Shown here piece after piece: positions 8,023 to 17,130 of a stretch of 64,000 nt of DNA. Made by a program: the position numbers and the translations under genes. The notes under the pieces are model-generated. The model worked only from the letters and a program-made list of their open reading frames with translations, did no database searches and had not been told where the DNA came from. Each line of letters starts with the position of its first letter. The first letter of the stretch is position 1. Origin of the DNA: Splendidivirga corallicola (lineage in GTDB: Bacteria > Bacteroidota > Bacteroidia > Cytophagales > Cyclobacteriaceae); the NCBI GenBank assembly GCA_030442035.1, contig JAUJEA010000001.1, positions 589,559-653,558 of the forward strand, given 5' to 3'.

Positions 8023-10434
8023 ATGTTAAAAAGTTATTTAAAGATCACTATTAGGAATTTGAATAGGAATAAAGTCTATTCGTTCATTAATATTTTCAGT
8101 CTGGCTATAGGAATGGCAGCCTGTTTGGTGATATATCTGTTTATTTCCAATGAACTGAGCTTCGATGCTTTTCATAGCAAGAAAGACAATATTTATCGAT
8201 TAGATGAGGTACAGTCCTTTCCCGGAACCAATACACAAAAAGTGGCTTTATCCATGCCAGGTATGGGACCTAATCTAGCGAGCGAATTTCCAGAAGTAAA
8301 AAGCTACGCCAGATTTTGGGGGCACGGCGGAAGATTATACTCGTACGGAGATAAGGAAATCATGGTAGATAAGACGGCCATGGTTGATTCGACATTCCTG
8401 AAAATTTTTGATTTTGAATTATTACATGGGGACCGAAATACCATGCTTGATTTGCCCAATAGCATTGTTCTTACCGAAGAACTTTCCATGGCATTTTTTA
8501 ATACGGTTGATGCCATAGATAAAGAATTGGTTTATATGGATGGTGATACTCCTGTAAACTTAAAGATCACAGGGGTGTTGAAAAATGTGCCGGATAATTC
8601 ACATTTACAGTTCGACATGCTTGCTTCGATGAGCACCATCACCAGTCAGAACCCTGAATTCAACAATCGCTGGGGTTCAAATTTCTTAGTTACTTATTTG
8701 TTACTCGAAAACAATACGGATATTCCAGCACTCGAAAGCAAGTTCCCCGATTTCATGGTCTCTCATATGAATGAAGATATCAATGACTATTACAAATTAT
8801 ATCTTCAAGCCTTGGAAGATGTGCATCTCGGATCTGTTGATATGGATCACGATTATCACAACTGGAGGGAGTTTGATGGTAGCTATGTCAAAGTATTTTT
8901 CATCATGGCCATCTTCGTATTGATCATAGCGAGTGTTAATTTTATGAACCTTTCTACCGCAAGATCTACAGCACGATCCAAGGAAGTTGGACTAAGGAAA
9001 TCCATCGGGGCAAACAAGTCTCAAATCATCAACCAATTTTTAGGTGAATCTGTGATTTTGACCTTTATTGCTTTAATTCTTGCGTTGATCATTGCAGGCT
9101 TATTTATTCCTTATTTGAATGAAATGGCCGGAAGAAATCTGACTTTGTTAAGTCTGACAACAAATTCTCTTGTCCCTCTATTTATTGTAATGATATCATT
9201 GATCATTGGCATTTTATCCGGATCATATCCTGCTTTCTTTATTGCGTCATTTCAACCCGGAGCTGTTCTAAAAGGCAGAATTCAAGGCCTGGGAAAGAAA
9301 TCTGTTTTACGGAATGTGCTTGTCGTAGGGCAATTTGCTGTAGCCATAGCACTCATCATTGGAACCATCTTCGCTATTAGACAACTTCATTTTATGCAAA
9401 ACAAGGACATCGGTTTTGATAAGGATCAAATTGTGCTGGTACCACTGAGTCGCGGAGCCAATGATAAATTTGAAACAATGAAAACGGAGCTTCTAAGAAA
9501 ACAGGGGGTTAAAGGTGTAACAGCTGCGGGACAAAGAATTGGAAATAACTTTCATCAATGGGGTTTCAAAGTAAAAACAGATACGGCTGTTAATGATATT
9601 ACCGTTTCCAATGTCAATGTTGAATATGATTATTTATCAGTCTACGATATTGAATTAAAAGATGGGAGAGCCTTTTCAAAGGAACATGGAGCTGATGCAG
9701 GTTATTCTTTCATTATCAATGAAACATTAGAAAGGGAGCTCGACCTTACTGATAATGCTATTGGAAAAACAGTGGGCCATGGCTGGTATCATAATGATAC
9801 ATTAGGGACCATCATTGGAGTGGCTAAAGATTTCAATTTCAATTCTCTGCACCATAAAATCAACACGCTGGTCATAAGCCTTCATCCTGAATGGGGTTAC
9901 GATGAAATGTCGGTTAAAGTATCCCCTGAAAATATGTCGGAGACCATAGAAGAAATAAGGGCAACCTGGACTACCCTGGTAGATGACAGGCCTTTTGAGT
10001 ACCACTTTTTGGATCAACACTTTGAGACACTCTATGCCTCGGATAAACAAATGAGCAAAGTAGCAACCATGATTGCCATACTAGCCATAATAATTGCTTG
10101 TTTGGGTCTGTTTGGATTGGCAAGCATTACCACCGAACAGAGAATAAAGGAAATTGGCGTACGAAAAGTCCTGGGAGCGTCTGTAATACAGCTGTTTTCC
10201 GTTTTATCCAGGAATTTCATCATACTGGTCTTAATTGCTTTTGTAATTGCTGTGCCAGTCACCATATATTTTATAAGATCCTGGTTGGAAAATTTCGCCT
10301 ATAAAACGAATATATCTTTCGAAGTATTTCTGTTTGCCGGAGGCTTGTCCATGGTCGTGGCACTGGTCACCATCAGTTTCAAAATTATCAGAACGGCCCG
10401 GCTGAATCCGGTTGATTCTCTTAAAGAGGAATAA
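8023..10434 (+). CDS. MacB/FtsX-type ABC permease, paralogue 3 of 4
   Basis: An 803-residue member of the same array with the same double FtsX/periplasmic-domain arrangement. The hallmark EQRIKEIGVRKVLGA lies in the C-terminal FtsX unit, and the protein ends SLKEE rather than the SLKYE/ALKYE of its sisters. The 127-bp gap upstream is the largest between permease genes in the array, so an internal promoter is possible, but I see no clear consensus there. The shared ATPase presumably energises it. Confidence 0.92.
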   Translation: MLKSYLKITIRNLNRNKVYSFINIFSLAIGMAACLVIYLFISNELSFDAFHSKKDNIYRLDEVQSFPGTNTQKVALSMPGMGPNLASEFPEVKSYARFWGHGGRLYSYGDKEIMVDKTAMVDSTFLKIFDFELLHGDRNTMLDLPNSIVLTEELSMAFFNTVDAIDKELVYMDGDTPVNLKITGVLKNVPDNSHLQFDMLASMSTITSQNPEFNNRWGSNFLVTYLLLENNTDIPALESKFPDFMVSHMNEDINDYYKLYLQALEDVHLGSVDMDHDYHNWREFDGSYVKVFFIMAIFVLIIASVNFMNLSTARSTARSKEVGLRKSIGANKSQIINQFLGESVILTFIALILALIIAGLFIPYLNEMAGRNLTLLSLTTNSLVPLFIVMISLIIGILSGSYPAFFIASFQPGAVLKGRIQGLGKKSVLRNVLVVGQFAVAIALIIGTIFAIRQLHFMQNKDIGFDKDQIVLVPLSRGANDKFETMKTELLRKQGVKGVTAAGQRIGNNFHQWGFKVKTDTAVNDITVSNVNVEYDYLSVYDIELKDGRAFSKEHGADAGYSFIINETLERELDLTDNAIGKTVGHGWYHNDTLGTIIGVAKDFNFNSLHHKINTLVISLHPEWGYDEMSVKVSPENMSETIEEIRATWTTLVDDRPFEYHFLDQHFETLYASDKQMSKVATMIAILAIIIACLGLFGLASITTEQRIKEIGVRKVLGASVIQLFSVLSRNFIILVLIAFVIAVPVTIYFIRSWLENFAYKTNISFEVFLFAGGLSMVVALVTISFKIIRTARLNPVDSLKEE

Positions 10435-10463
10435 AGTAGCTTATCATTTCAAAAACAACTATC

Positions 10464-12917
10464 ATGTTTAAAAATTATTTCAAGATAGCCCTGAGAAACC
10501 TGGTTAAGCACAAGGTTTATTCTCTGATTAATATTTTCGGTCTGTCCGTTGGATTGGCTTCATGTATATTGATCTTATTGCATGTAACGGATGAATATTC
10601 TTACGATAATTTCCATGAAAAAGGAGACCGTATTTACCGAATGGCGCTGGAAAGAAAATACCCGGATCATTCTATAAACTACGCAATAGTTCCTCATTCC
10701 TTTGCGGATGTCATGCATGATGATTTTCCTGAGATAGAGGCTATTACCAGGGTTGGGGGGAATAATGCCAATGCCACCACAGTTTTCAGATACGACGACA
10801 ATGGTGAAATGAAAATTTTTGAAGAAACAGGTTTTCTTCTGGCAGATTCCAACTTCTTCAAGGTATTTGACTTTCCTTTAATCAAGGGTAACATAGATGA
10901 AGCGCTTTTAAAACCAAATTCAATGGTTATTACAGCATCTTCTGCCCAAAAGTATTTTGGTGATGATGATCCTTTACAAAAGGTCATCTCAACCGATTTT
11001 GGAGATTTTACCATCACCGGAGTTTGCGAGGATGTCCCTCAAAATTCCCATCTGAAGTTCGACTTCATTGGTTCCTGGAACACCTTCCCTTTTGCACAAA
11101 ATATCAACTACATAGCTTTTTCCATGGCCATCTACACCGTTCTTCATGAAGGGGCATCACCTGAGGAGCTGGAAGCCAAATTCCCTCAGATGGTTGAAAC
11201 TTATGCCGCTTCTCAGATAGAACAACGGTTGGGCGTTTCATTTAAAGACTACACAGCCGCAGGTAATGGTTATAACTACTTCCTGCAACCATTAAGAGAC
11301 ATTCATTTAAAATCTCATTTGGAAGCTGAATTCGAACCCAATGGCAATATCACTTATGTGTACATATTTATTTCCATTGCTGTTTTCATCCTGGTAATTG
11401 CCTGCATCAACTTTATGAACCTGGCTACCTCCCGTTCTTCGGAGAGAGCCAAAGAAGTTGGGGTAAGAAAAGTAATGGGTTCCGAAAGGCGACAATTGAT
11501 CAGTCAATTTTTGATTGAATCCATTTTGATCAGCACCATAAGTCTAATTCTGGCGCTTGTGATCATTCAACTGGCTTTACCTTCGTTTAACAACCTGGCA
11601 AACAAAGAACTAAGTTTTAACCTCTTCGCCAATGCAACCATTGTTCCGGCCCTACTCATTTTCACTTTAGTAGTGGGATTATTGGCAGGTAGCTATCCGG
11701 CATTTGTATTATCAGGTTTCAATCCCGTCACTGTGATGAAAGGAAAATTGATATCAAGTGCTAAGGGTGCCTGGTTAAGAAATGGATTGGTTGTTTTCCA
11801 GTTTTTTATTTCCATTGTATTAATTGCTGGCAGTTTGCTAATATACAGTCAGATGGAATTTATAAGAAATAAAAGCCTCGGCTATAATAAAGATCATGTT
11901 TTAGTTATTCAAAGACCTGGTGCTTTGGCCGAGAGTGGGGATGCCTTTGACAAAGAAGTAATGAACTTGCCTAATATCAAAAAAGTTGGTCGAGCCAGCA
12001 CTATGCCAGGAGCGGCTTCAGCCTTTTTCTTTGGCATACAGTTTCAGCCGGAAGGTTCTTCGGAAGTACTGACAACAAAAGGTATGGTCATGGATGATCA
12101 TTTTGCAGAAACGATAAACTTTGAAATGATTGATGGAAGGAGTTTTTCTGAAGACTTTGAAGATTCTCTTTCAATTATTTTAAATGAATCAGCGGTGAAA
12201 GCGCTTGGCGTAAAAGATCCTATTGGAGCAAAACTGGTCAATACCAACAATTTTGGAGGGCAACAGCAGGTGATTACCTATACTATTATTGGGATTGTCA
12301 AAGATTTTAATTTCCAATCGTTGCGAGACGAGATCAGTCCTTTGGTTATCATGCATCCCGGAGAGAACACACCTGTTAATTTCGGTTTTATAGCGGTCAA
12401 GGTTGGTCCGCAGGATATTGAGCAGACATTAGCTGCTATTGAAGATAAGTGGAATCAGATTGCTCCTGAGGAACCTTTTAAATATACTTTCTTTGATGAG
12501 GACCTGGCAGCCAACTACAGATCGGAACAGAACTCCGGGAAAATTTTCGGGATCTTTACAGTACTCGCTATTGTAATTGCCTGTATCGGACTCTTTGGAT
12601 TGGCGGCCTATACGGCACAACAACGAACCAAGGAAATCGGTGTTAGAAAAGCCTTGGGAGCCTCGGTCTTTAACGTTGTTCTACTTCTATCAAAAGAATT
12701 CACAAAACTCATATTAATAGCCCTTGTGATAGCCATACCCCTTGCCTGGTACGGTGCTGATAAATGGCTACAGAGTTTTGCCTATCGTGTTGATATCAAT
12801 ATCACGATATTCATTATTGCAGGTTTGTCGGCTATTATTATATCATGGTTGACTGTTAGTTATCATGCCTTTAAGGCAGCTATGGTCAATCCAATTAAAT
12901 CTCTGAAGTACGAATAG
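10464..12917 (+). CDS. MacB/FtsX-type ABC permease, paralogue 4 of 4
   Basis: An 817-residue permease closing the array, 29 bp after paralogue 3. The N-terminal motif ALRNLVKHKVYSLINIFGLS, the first FtsX motif KEVGVRKVMGS and the second QQRTKEIGVRKALGA are all present, and it ends SLKYE. By eye it is closest to paralogue 1 (KHKVYSLIN against KHKFYSFIN, and both have a periplasmic FKDY/FEQF-AAGN region). A short TTGCC/GGCAA hairpin followed by T residues just downstream (about 12966-12986) may end the operon, but it is weak. Confidence 0.92.
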   Translation: MFKNYFKIALRNLVKHKVYSLINIFGLSVGLASCILILLHVTDEYSYDNFHEKGDRIYRMALERKYPDHSINYAIVPHSFADVMHDDFPEIEAITRVGGNNANATTVFRYDDNGEMKIFEETGFLLADSNFFKVFDFPLIKGNIDEALLKPNSMVITASSAQKYFGDDDPLQKVISTDFGDFTITGVCEDVPQNSHLKFDFIGSWNTFPFAQNINYIAFSMAIYTVLHEGASPEELEAKFPQMVETYAASQIEQRLGVSFKDYTAAGNGYNYFLQPLRDIHLKSHLEAEFEPNGNITYVYIFISIAVFILVIACINFMNLATSRSSERAKEVGVRKVMGSERRQLISQFLIESILISTISLILALVIIQLALPSFNNLANKELSFNLFANATIVPALLIFTLVVGLLAGSYPAFVLSGFNPVTVMKGKLISSAKGAWLRNGLVVFQFFISIVLIAGSLLIYSQMEFIRNKSLGYNKDHVLVIQRPGALAESGDAFDKEVMNLPNIKKVGRASTMPGAASAFFFGIQFQPEGSSEVLTTKGMVMDDHFAETINFEMIDGRSFSEDFEDSLSIILNESAVKALGVKDPIGAKLVNTNNFGGQQQVITYTIIGIVKDFNFQSLRDEISPLVIMHPGENTPVNFGFIAVKVGPQDIEQTLAAIEDKWNQIAPEEPFKYTFFDEDLAANYRSEQNSGKIFGIFTVLAIVIACIGLFGLAAYTAQQRTKEIGVRKALGASVFNVVLLLSKEFTKLILIALVIAIPLAWYGADKWLQSFAYRVDINITIFIIAGLSAIIISWLTVSYHAFKAAMVNPIKSLKYE

Positions 12918-13100
12918 AATAGTTGGTCTTAAAAAGTATTATTTGATATTGGATGAAAGGATCATTGCCTTGTTTGGGCAAGATTTTAGATAAAAGACTA
13001 AGGACAAAAGAAAAATTGCTGTAGCTTTTTCCTTTTTTTCACAGAAGCGTTTTAATCTTAGCGATCAGATATGACGAGTGGCCATATCCTCTCTAAAAAG

Positions 13101-13168
13101 CACTAAGGTAGTGGAACTGCCCAACTCCGGCAAAGGCTAGCAGAATGGGCAGATTCACAGGGGAGTTG
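13101..13168. other. GC-rich interleaved inverted repeats (possible structured RNA or element relic)
   Basis: In the 297-bp gap after the permeases, a small hairpin CACTA-AGG-TAGTG (13101-13113) is followed by CTGCCC (13117-13122) pairing with GGGCAG (13147-13152). CAACTCC (13122-13128) can pair with GGAGTTG (13162-13168). The two long stems interleave, as in an H-type pseudoknot. Short open frames cross it on both strands but none has a convincing start. It is clearly more GC-rich than its flanks. It could be a small RNA, a regulatory structure or a mobile-element relic. Confidence 0.3.
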
Positions 13169-13214
13169 CGCTGAAGCATCAAATGACTTTGTTGGCCATT
13201 CGCTATATCGCCTG

Positions 13215-13502
13215 TTACAAGCTTTTTATTTTGTTCTTGACCATAGAAGTTAAGTCGTTTCCAAGTCGGTTAGCAATAGAGGCATCCTTTTCATCTGTTT
13301 GAAAATCTATGACTAGTTGTTCGCTTGTTCCGATAGAAATGTACAATTCAACAATTCTAAAATATGATCCGGACCCAGCTTGTGATTTGAGCTGCACAAA
13401 TTCTGAGCACGTTTTCATTTTCACCTTATGATCGTTAGTGATTCGCTCTGTTTTAAGCCTGAGTCTATTCTGAAGTTCGAGGTGGTTACCAGAAATTTTC
13501 AT
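13215..13502 (-). CDS. small hypothetical protein (95 aa)
   Basis: A 95-residue soluble protein of mixed alpha/beta character without signal peptide or membrane helix. I do not recognise a family. Its sequence (alternating hydrophobic stretches such as YFRIVELYISIG and QLVIDFQTDE, then a helical Lys-rich end) looks like a folded protein rather than chance translation. It stands alone, upstream of and on the same strand as the PhoH gene's downstream end. The start at 13502 is the first ATG in frame with the rest, and no strong ribosome-binding site is visible. Confidence 0.5.
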   Translation of the reverse strand: MKISGNHLELQNRLRLKTERITNDHKVKMKTCSEFVQLKSQAGSGSYFRIVELYISIGTSEQLVIDFQTDEKDASIANRLGNDLTSMVKNKIKSL

Positions 13503-13718
13503 GACTCATGATTATGCTCTTGGGGATAATTGCTTGTAACGAGACGCTAAGACTATATGGGATAAATTTCGAATGACAAATTACGATTGATTCTCAAATA
13601 GAAAATTCTTTAACACTTTTTAAACTTACACACTTTAACACGCCAGTAATTTGTCTTTCTACTAAATACTTTCTACTTATTTCTATAGCGGGGACTTTTT
13701 AGGGGGGACTGAGCAACA

Positions 13719-14684
13719 TTATTCTCCAAAATCATCCTTTTTGGCGTTTGCCTCATCATATGCTTCAATGATCCTTTTGACAATCTTATGACGGACAACA
13801 TCAGCATCCGAAAGGTTCACGAAGCCAATTTCCTTGATATTATGCAAAACATTCATAGCCTCGACCAAGCCGGATTTTTGCATCTTTGGTAGGTCAATCT
13901 GTGTCAAATCACCTGTTACAATTACTTTCGAATTAGGGCCCATTCTGGTCAAAAACATTTTGATCTGCATGGGAGTCGTATTTTGAGCTTCATCTAATAG
14001 AATGAAAGCTTTGTGCAAGGTCCTTCCCCTCATATAGGCCAATGGTGCAATTTCAATTACGCCACTTTCCATGTAGTATTTCAACTTCTCATAAGGGATC
14101 ATTTCATCCAAAGCGTCGTAAATAGGCCTTAAATAGGGGTCAATTTTTTCTTTGAGATCACCAGGCAAAAAACCTAAATTCTCCCCTGCTTCGACGGCCG
14201 GTCTGGTAATAATGATTTTTTTAACTTCTTTATTTTTCAGTGCCTGAACTGCCAGAGCTACGGATATGTACGTTTTACCAGTTCCCGCAGGGCCAATAGC
14301 AAAAACCAAATCCTTCTTTCTGGCTTCCTCCACCAGTTTTTTCTGATTTGGCGTTTTTGGCTTAATGACAGACCCCTTGGTACCATATAGTAAAATATTC
14401 ATTTTATCATCAGCCAGGTTCTGGGTCGCTTCATCATTTTTAAGATAATTGTGCACATTATCCTCTGTAATCTTTCCATATTTATGATAATGGGCCAATA
14501 AAGAATTCAGGATGTCATTGATCTTTAAAATCTCGGGAGGGGTTCCCTTGATGCGTATTTCATTTCCCCGAGAAATTATCTTGCTTTTTGGAAAGGCGTG
14601 CGCTACTTCTTTTATGTTTTTATTCTCTACTCCTAGAAAATCAATGAGTGATATATTTTCTAGTGTTATTACTTTTTCTACCAA
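13719..14684 (-). CDS. PhoH-family ATPase (YbeZ-like)
   Basis: A 321-residue protein with a small N-terminal KH/PhoH-N-like part (about 1-100). The PhoH ATPase core follows: Walker A GPAGTGKT (131-138), the RPAVEAGENLGFLPGD segment (161-176), Walker B with LLDEAQN (229-235) and the sensor TGDLTQIDLP (257-266). Members are SF1-related RNA-associated ATPases of bacterial ribosome and RNA metabolism, often near YbeY, which is not here. The frame begins with TTG at 14684 because no upstream ATG is in frame, and the protein from this point has the usual family N-terminus. It is divergent from the next gene across a 93-bp AT-rich gap that must hold both promoters. Confidence 0.93.
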   Translation of the reverse strand: MVEKVITLENISLIDFLGVENKNIKEVAHAFPKSKIISRGNEIRIKGTPPEILKINDILNSLLAHYHKYGKITEDNVHNYLKNDEATQNLADDKMNILLYGTKGSVIKPKTPNQKKLVEEARKKDLVFAIGPAGTGKTYISVALAVQALKNKEVKKIIITRPAVEAGENLGFLPGDLKEKIDPYLRPIYDALDEMIPYEKLKYYMESGVIEIAPLAYMRGRTLHKAFILLDEAQNTTPMQIKMFLTRMGPNSKVIVTGDLTQIDLPKMQKSGLVEAMNVLHNIKEIGFVNLSDADVVRHKIVKRIIEAYDEANAKKDDFGE

Positions 14685-14777
14685 GCTTGTTATTTATTTA
14701 TTGTATCGAATATTTTAAAATACCAAAAAAAACTATTTTTACCACTGCAAAAATACACAATAAATCACATAGCTTAT

Positions 14778-15548
14778 ATGGCTCTTATCACATTTATGTC
14801 AGATTTCGGAGACAGTGATCATTATGTTGCAGCCGTAAAAGCTAAGATCTATAGCATTGATCCCACATTAAAACTTATCGATATCAGTCACCAAATTGAG
14901 GCATGTAATATTGCTCATGGCTCATTTGTCCTGAAATCCGTTTTTAAAGAGTTTCCGGCTGGAACTATTCATTTGGCCACAGTAAATACTTCTGTTCAGG
15001 GTTCGTACGAGCTGATTGCCATTAAACTGGAAGATCATTACTTTGTCGGAAGTAATAATGGATTATTCAGTCTTATCAGCGATTCGGAGCCAACGGAGGC
15101 CATCACGCTTCATTGGGATAATGAAAAGGGAAGTTTTCCTGAGAAAGACATTTTAGCCGAGGCCGCTGGCAAGTTAGCCCAGGGCATATCCTTGAATGAG
15201 CTAGGAGATCCAGTAACGAATCTTCAAAGGATGTTAAATAAAAAATCAAGGGCCACAAAACAAAAAATCTCGGGCCATGTGATCCACGTCGATCATTTTG
15301 GAAACCTGATTACCAATATTGAGTATAACGATTTTTCGATTTTGAGTAAAAACCGAAAATATAAAATCATATATGGACGTACTTCTACCGGCGAAATTCA
15401 CAACGCTTATTCCAGTGTTGTCCATGGTGAATGCTTCACTATTTTTAATAGCCTTGGTTTATTAGAGATCGGTATTTATATGGGTAATGGTTCCGAGCTT
15501 CTTGGGTTGAACTATGATAGCCCCGTGAATATAATTTTTGAAGATTGA
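14778..15548 (+). CDS. SAM hydroxide adenosyltransferase-family protein (DUF62)
   Basis: A 256-residue protein with the opening LITFMSDFGDSDHYVAAVKA, where the Asp residues belong to the SAM-binding site, and the later NGLFSLI and HVDHFGNLITNIE segments. These identify the DUF62 family, related to fluorinase/chlorinase but in ordinary bacteria hydrolysing S-adenosylmethionine to adenosine and methionine. No halogenase-type insertion is evident and no secondary-metabolite genes are near, so the hydrolase-type role is the better guess. It is followed after 12 bp by a monooxygenase-like gene, probably in the same transcript. Confidence 0.88.
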   Translation: MALITFMSDFGDSDHYVAAVKAKIYSIDPTLKLIDISHQIEACNIAHGSFVLKSVFKEFPAGTIHLATVNTSVQGSYELIAIKLEDHYFVGSNNGLFSLISDSEPTEAITLHWDNEKGSFPEKDILAEAAGKLAQGISLNELGDPVTNLQRMLNKKSRATKQKISGHVIHVDHFGNLITNIEYNDFSILSKNRKYKIIYGRTSTGEIHNAYSSVVHGECFTIFNSLGLLEIGIYMGNGSELLGLNYDSPVNIIFED

Positions 15549-15560
15549 CTTACTAAGAAT

Positions 15561-15854
15561 ATGTTAGTTAGAATTGTTCGAATGACCTTTAAGGAAGATT
15601 GTATTGATGATTTCCTGAAATTATTTCAAAAGACCAGCATGAAGATCAGACACTTCACGGGATGCACCCACCTCGAACTACTCAGGGAATACCATCATGA
15701 GAACATATTCATTACTTATAGTTACTGGGAAAGTGAGGAGGCACTGAACAATTATCGGGATTCGGAGCTTTTCAAGGAAGTATGGTCAAATACTAAGGTC
15801 CTTTTTGCAGAGAAGCCGGTGGCTTTTAGCTTTAAAAGGTTCGTAGTTGTTTAG
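15561..15854 (+). CDS. antibiotic-biosynthesis-monooxygenase-like (ABM) small protein
   Basis: A 97-residue single-domain protein with the dimeric alpha/beta-barrel pattern of the ABM/YgiN group. It has an N-terminal strand MLVRIVRMTF, a helix, a strand around CTHLELLRE, then NIFITYSYWESEEALNNYR and a helix with SELFKEVW. Family members are quinol or heme-related monooxygenases or just ligand-binding proteins, and the sequence alone does not decide. It lies 12 bp after the DUF62 gene and is probably co-transcribed with it. Confidence 0.75.
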   Translation: MLVRIVRMTFKEDCIDDFLKLFQKTSMKIRHFTGCTHLELLREYHHENIFITYSYWESEEALNNYRDSELFKEVWSNTKVLFAEKPVAFSFKRFVVV

Positions 15855-16094
15855 TTTTAGGATATGGCTTTATAAATTGTGTGAAGTGTTAAGTAATGGA
15901 CGAATCATAATTCCTCATTTTAAAATTAGTAAGTAATTCATTCAAGCTTTTGAATGCCATGATACGCTAAGGTCGCTCAAGGTGCAACCAATATGAAGGA
16001 AATGGAATTCTTAAAATTGACAAACAGAGCAGGTGTCGTTAATGCCCATTTATTTGCCGGCATGATATTTCAAGCTTTTTGGATGTCCAGGCAC

Positions 16095-16385
16095 CTAGCT
16101 TCCAGCGAATGGCGTTCCGAAAATACCAACCGCAAGCTCAGCCCACACAAGGAGGAATGATATTACAATAGCGACGCAGAGAATAACTCGATGCTGGATT
16201 TTTTTTACTTTCCTTAATACTAACTCAAATATAAAGCCGGTACCAAGTAGGAGAATACCCATGATCAGAAAATCGAAAGGTGACCAATTCACCTGACTTG
16301 TGAACTGCATGGCAATGAGGGGTATAAGCAATAAAAACACTATTGAGAGCGGAATAATGATCAGCCTTTTGTTTCGTGCAACCAT
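16095..16385 (-). CDS. small integral membrane protein (96 aa)
   Basis: A protein with three predicted membrane helices: about residues 8-26, 36-54 and 67-88. The short loops carry Arg/Lys (LRKVKKIQHR) expected to be cytoplasmic. I do not recognise a characterised family. I chose the ATG at 16385 because AAGAAG lies just upstream and the sequence starts MVARNKR before the first helix; an extension to 16445 would add an unlikely aromatic stretch. The 240 bp downstream (15855-16094) hold only a weak 55-codon plus-strand frame beginning near 15993, which I do not call. Confidence 0.65.
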   Translation of the reverse strand: MVARNKRLIIIPLSIVFLLLIPLIAMQFTSQVNWSPFDFLIMGILLLGTGFIFELVLRKVKKIQHRVILCVAIVISFLLVWAELAVGIFGTPFAGS

Positions 16386-16528
16386 AACGCTTCTTATTTT
16401 TAAATTAAAAGTACTTTGAATTACAAAGTAAAAAATAAAATACACTTAACCAAGTTTTGGTCAAAATTTTTTGAGATAAGCATGCTTTAGTGATGCGCAA
16501 TAAATGTTTAAAAGCTATCCTCAAACCC

Positions 16529-16559
16529 TTGTAAAATATAAAATCATTATACATATTTG
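16529..16559 (+). promoter_or_regulatory. candidate Bacteroidota-type promoter for tRNA-Leu
   Basis: TTG at 16529-16531 and a TATTTG-like element at 16554-16559 resemble the Bacteroidota -33 (TTG) and -7 (TAnnTTTG) elements. The spacing is near 20 bp, about 18 bp before the mature tRNA. The -7 element is imperfect. The 14-mer AACCCTTGTAAAAT containing the TTG recurs at 17170. Confidence 0.35.
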
Positions 16560-16577
16560 CATCCCAATTCAAGGCAT

Positions 16578-16661
16578 GCCCAGGTGGCGGAATTGGTAGA
16601 CGCGTTGGTCTCAAACACCAATGGCCGCAAGGCCGTGCCGGTTCGACTCCGGCCCTGGGTA
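16578..16661 (+). tRNA. tRNA-Leu (anticodon CAA)
   Basis: A complete cloverleaf can be drawn. Acceptor stem GCCCAGG pairs with CCTGGGT (one G-T wobble), then discriminator A. The D-arm contains GGCGGAATTGGTAGACGC, the anticodon stem TTGGT/ACCAA encloses loop CTCAAAC with anticodon CAA, and the T-arm is GCCGG-TTCGACT-CCGGC. The long variable arm GGCC-GCAA-GGCC marks it as a class II leucine tRNA. The 3' CCA is not encoded (ACT follows). Confidence 0.95.
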
Positions 16662-16665
16662 CTAA

Positions 16666-16747
16666 AACAGCAAGAGTGTGAGTATAGAGCAAGAGATTTA
16701 GAATCTTTGCTGCGACTTGAACTCTTGCTTTTTTTTCTCTTGCTGTT
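16666..16747 (+). terminator. nested inverted repeats after the tRNA; probable terminator
   Basis: GCAAGAG at 16689-16695 pairs with CTCTTGC at 16722-16728, directly followed by a run of eight T (16729-16736), as in an intrinsic terminator with a large loop. Outside this, a perfect 11-bp pair AACAGCAAGAG (16666-16676) and CTCTTGCTGTT (16737-16747) brackets the whole. A further CTCTTGC occurs at 16755. Five copies of one heptamer in about 90 bp is more than a simple terminator needs. Confidence 0.55.
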
Positions 16748-16782
16748 GCACAAACTCTTGCTAAACTAAACCAGCTAAAATA

Positions 16783-17130
16783 ATGTTCGATTTTGAAAAA
16801 TTACTTGTATATCAAAAAGCCAAAGTCTTTAATCACAAAGTCAGGGAATTCATTCGAAATAATAAGATAGATACTTCCAGTAAAAACCAACTACAGAGAG
16901 CTGCATTAAGTATAGTGTTGAATATTGCAGAAGGGTCTGGAAGATCCAGTAGTGCTGACAAAAGAAACTTTTACATCATAGCCCGTGGCTCAGTATTCGA
17001 GTGTGTTGCCATTTTTGATTTCCTCAGGGAAGAACAGCTTATGAATGTGTCAACTTTTGATGTGTTTTATAAAAATTGTGAGGAGCTTTCGAAAATGTTG
17101 TTTGGAATGATCGGAAGGTTGGAAAGCTAG
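16783..17130 (+). CDS. four-helix-bundle protein (23S rRNA intervening-sequence-protein type)
   Basis: A 115-residue all-helical protein. FEKLLVYQKA, then QLQRAALSIVLNIAEGSGR, then KRNFYIIARGSVFECVA and a final helix match the TIGR02436 four-helix-bundle family, first seen in rRNA intervening sequences. Members in Bacteroidota usually occur as free-standing genes, often near tRNAs or in accessory DNA. The biochemical role is not established; nucleic-acid contact has been proposed. Here it is 121 bp after tRNA-Leu and opens the accessory stretch. Confidence 0.9.
   Translation: MFDFEKLLVYQKAKVFNHKVREFIRNNKIDTSSKNQLQRAALSIVLNIAEGSGRSSSADKRNFYIIARGSVFECVAIFDFLREEQLMNVSTFDVFYKNCEELSKMLFGMIGRLES

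Noticed and set aside
15993-16163. Plus-strand frame of about 55 codons beginning MKEMEFLK
   Set aside because: Its 3' part is antisense to the membrane protein gene at 16095-16385, with no ribosome-binding site or recognised family.
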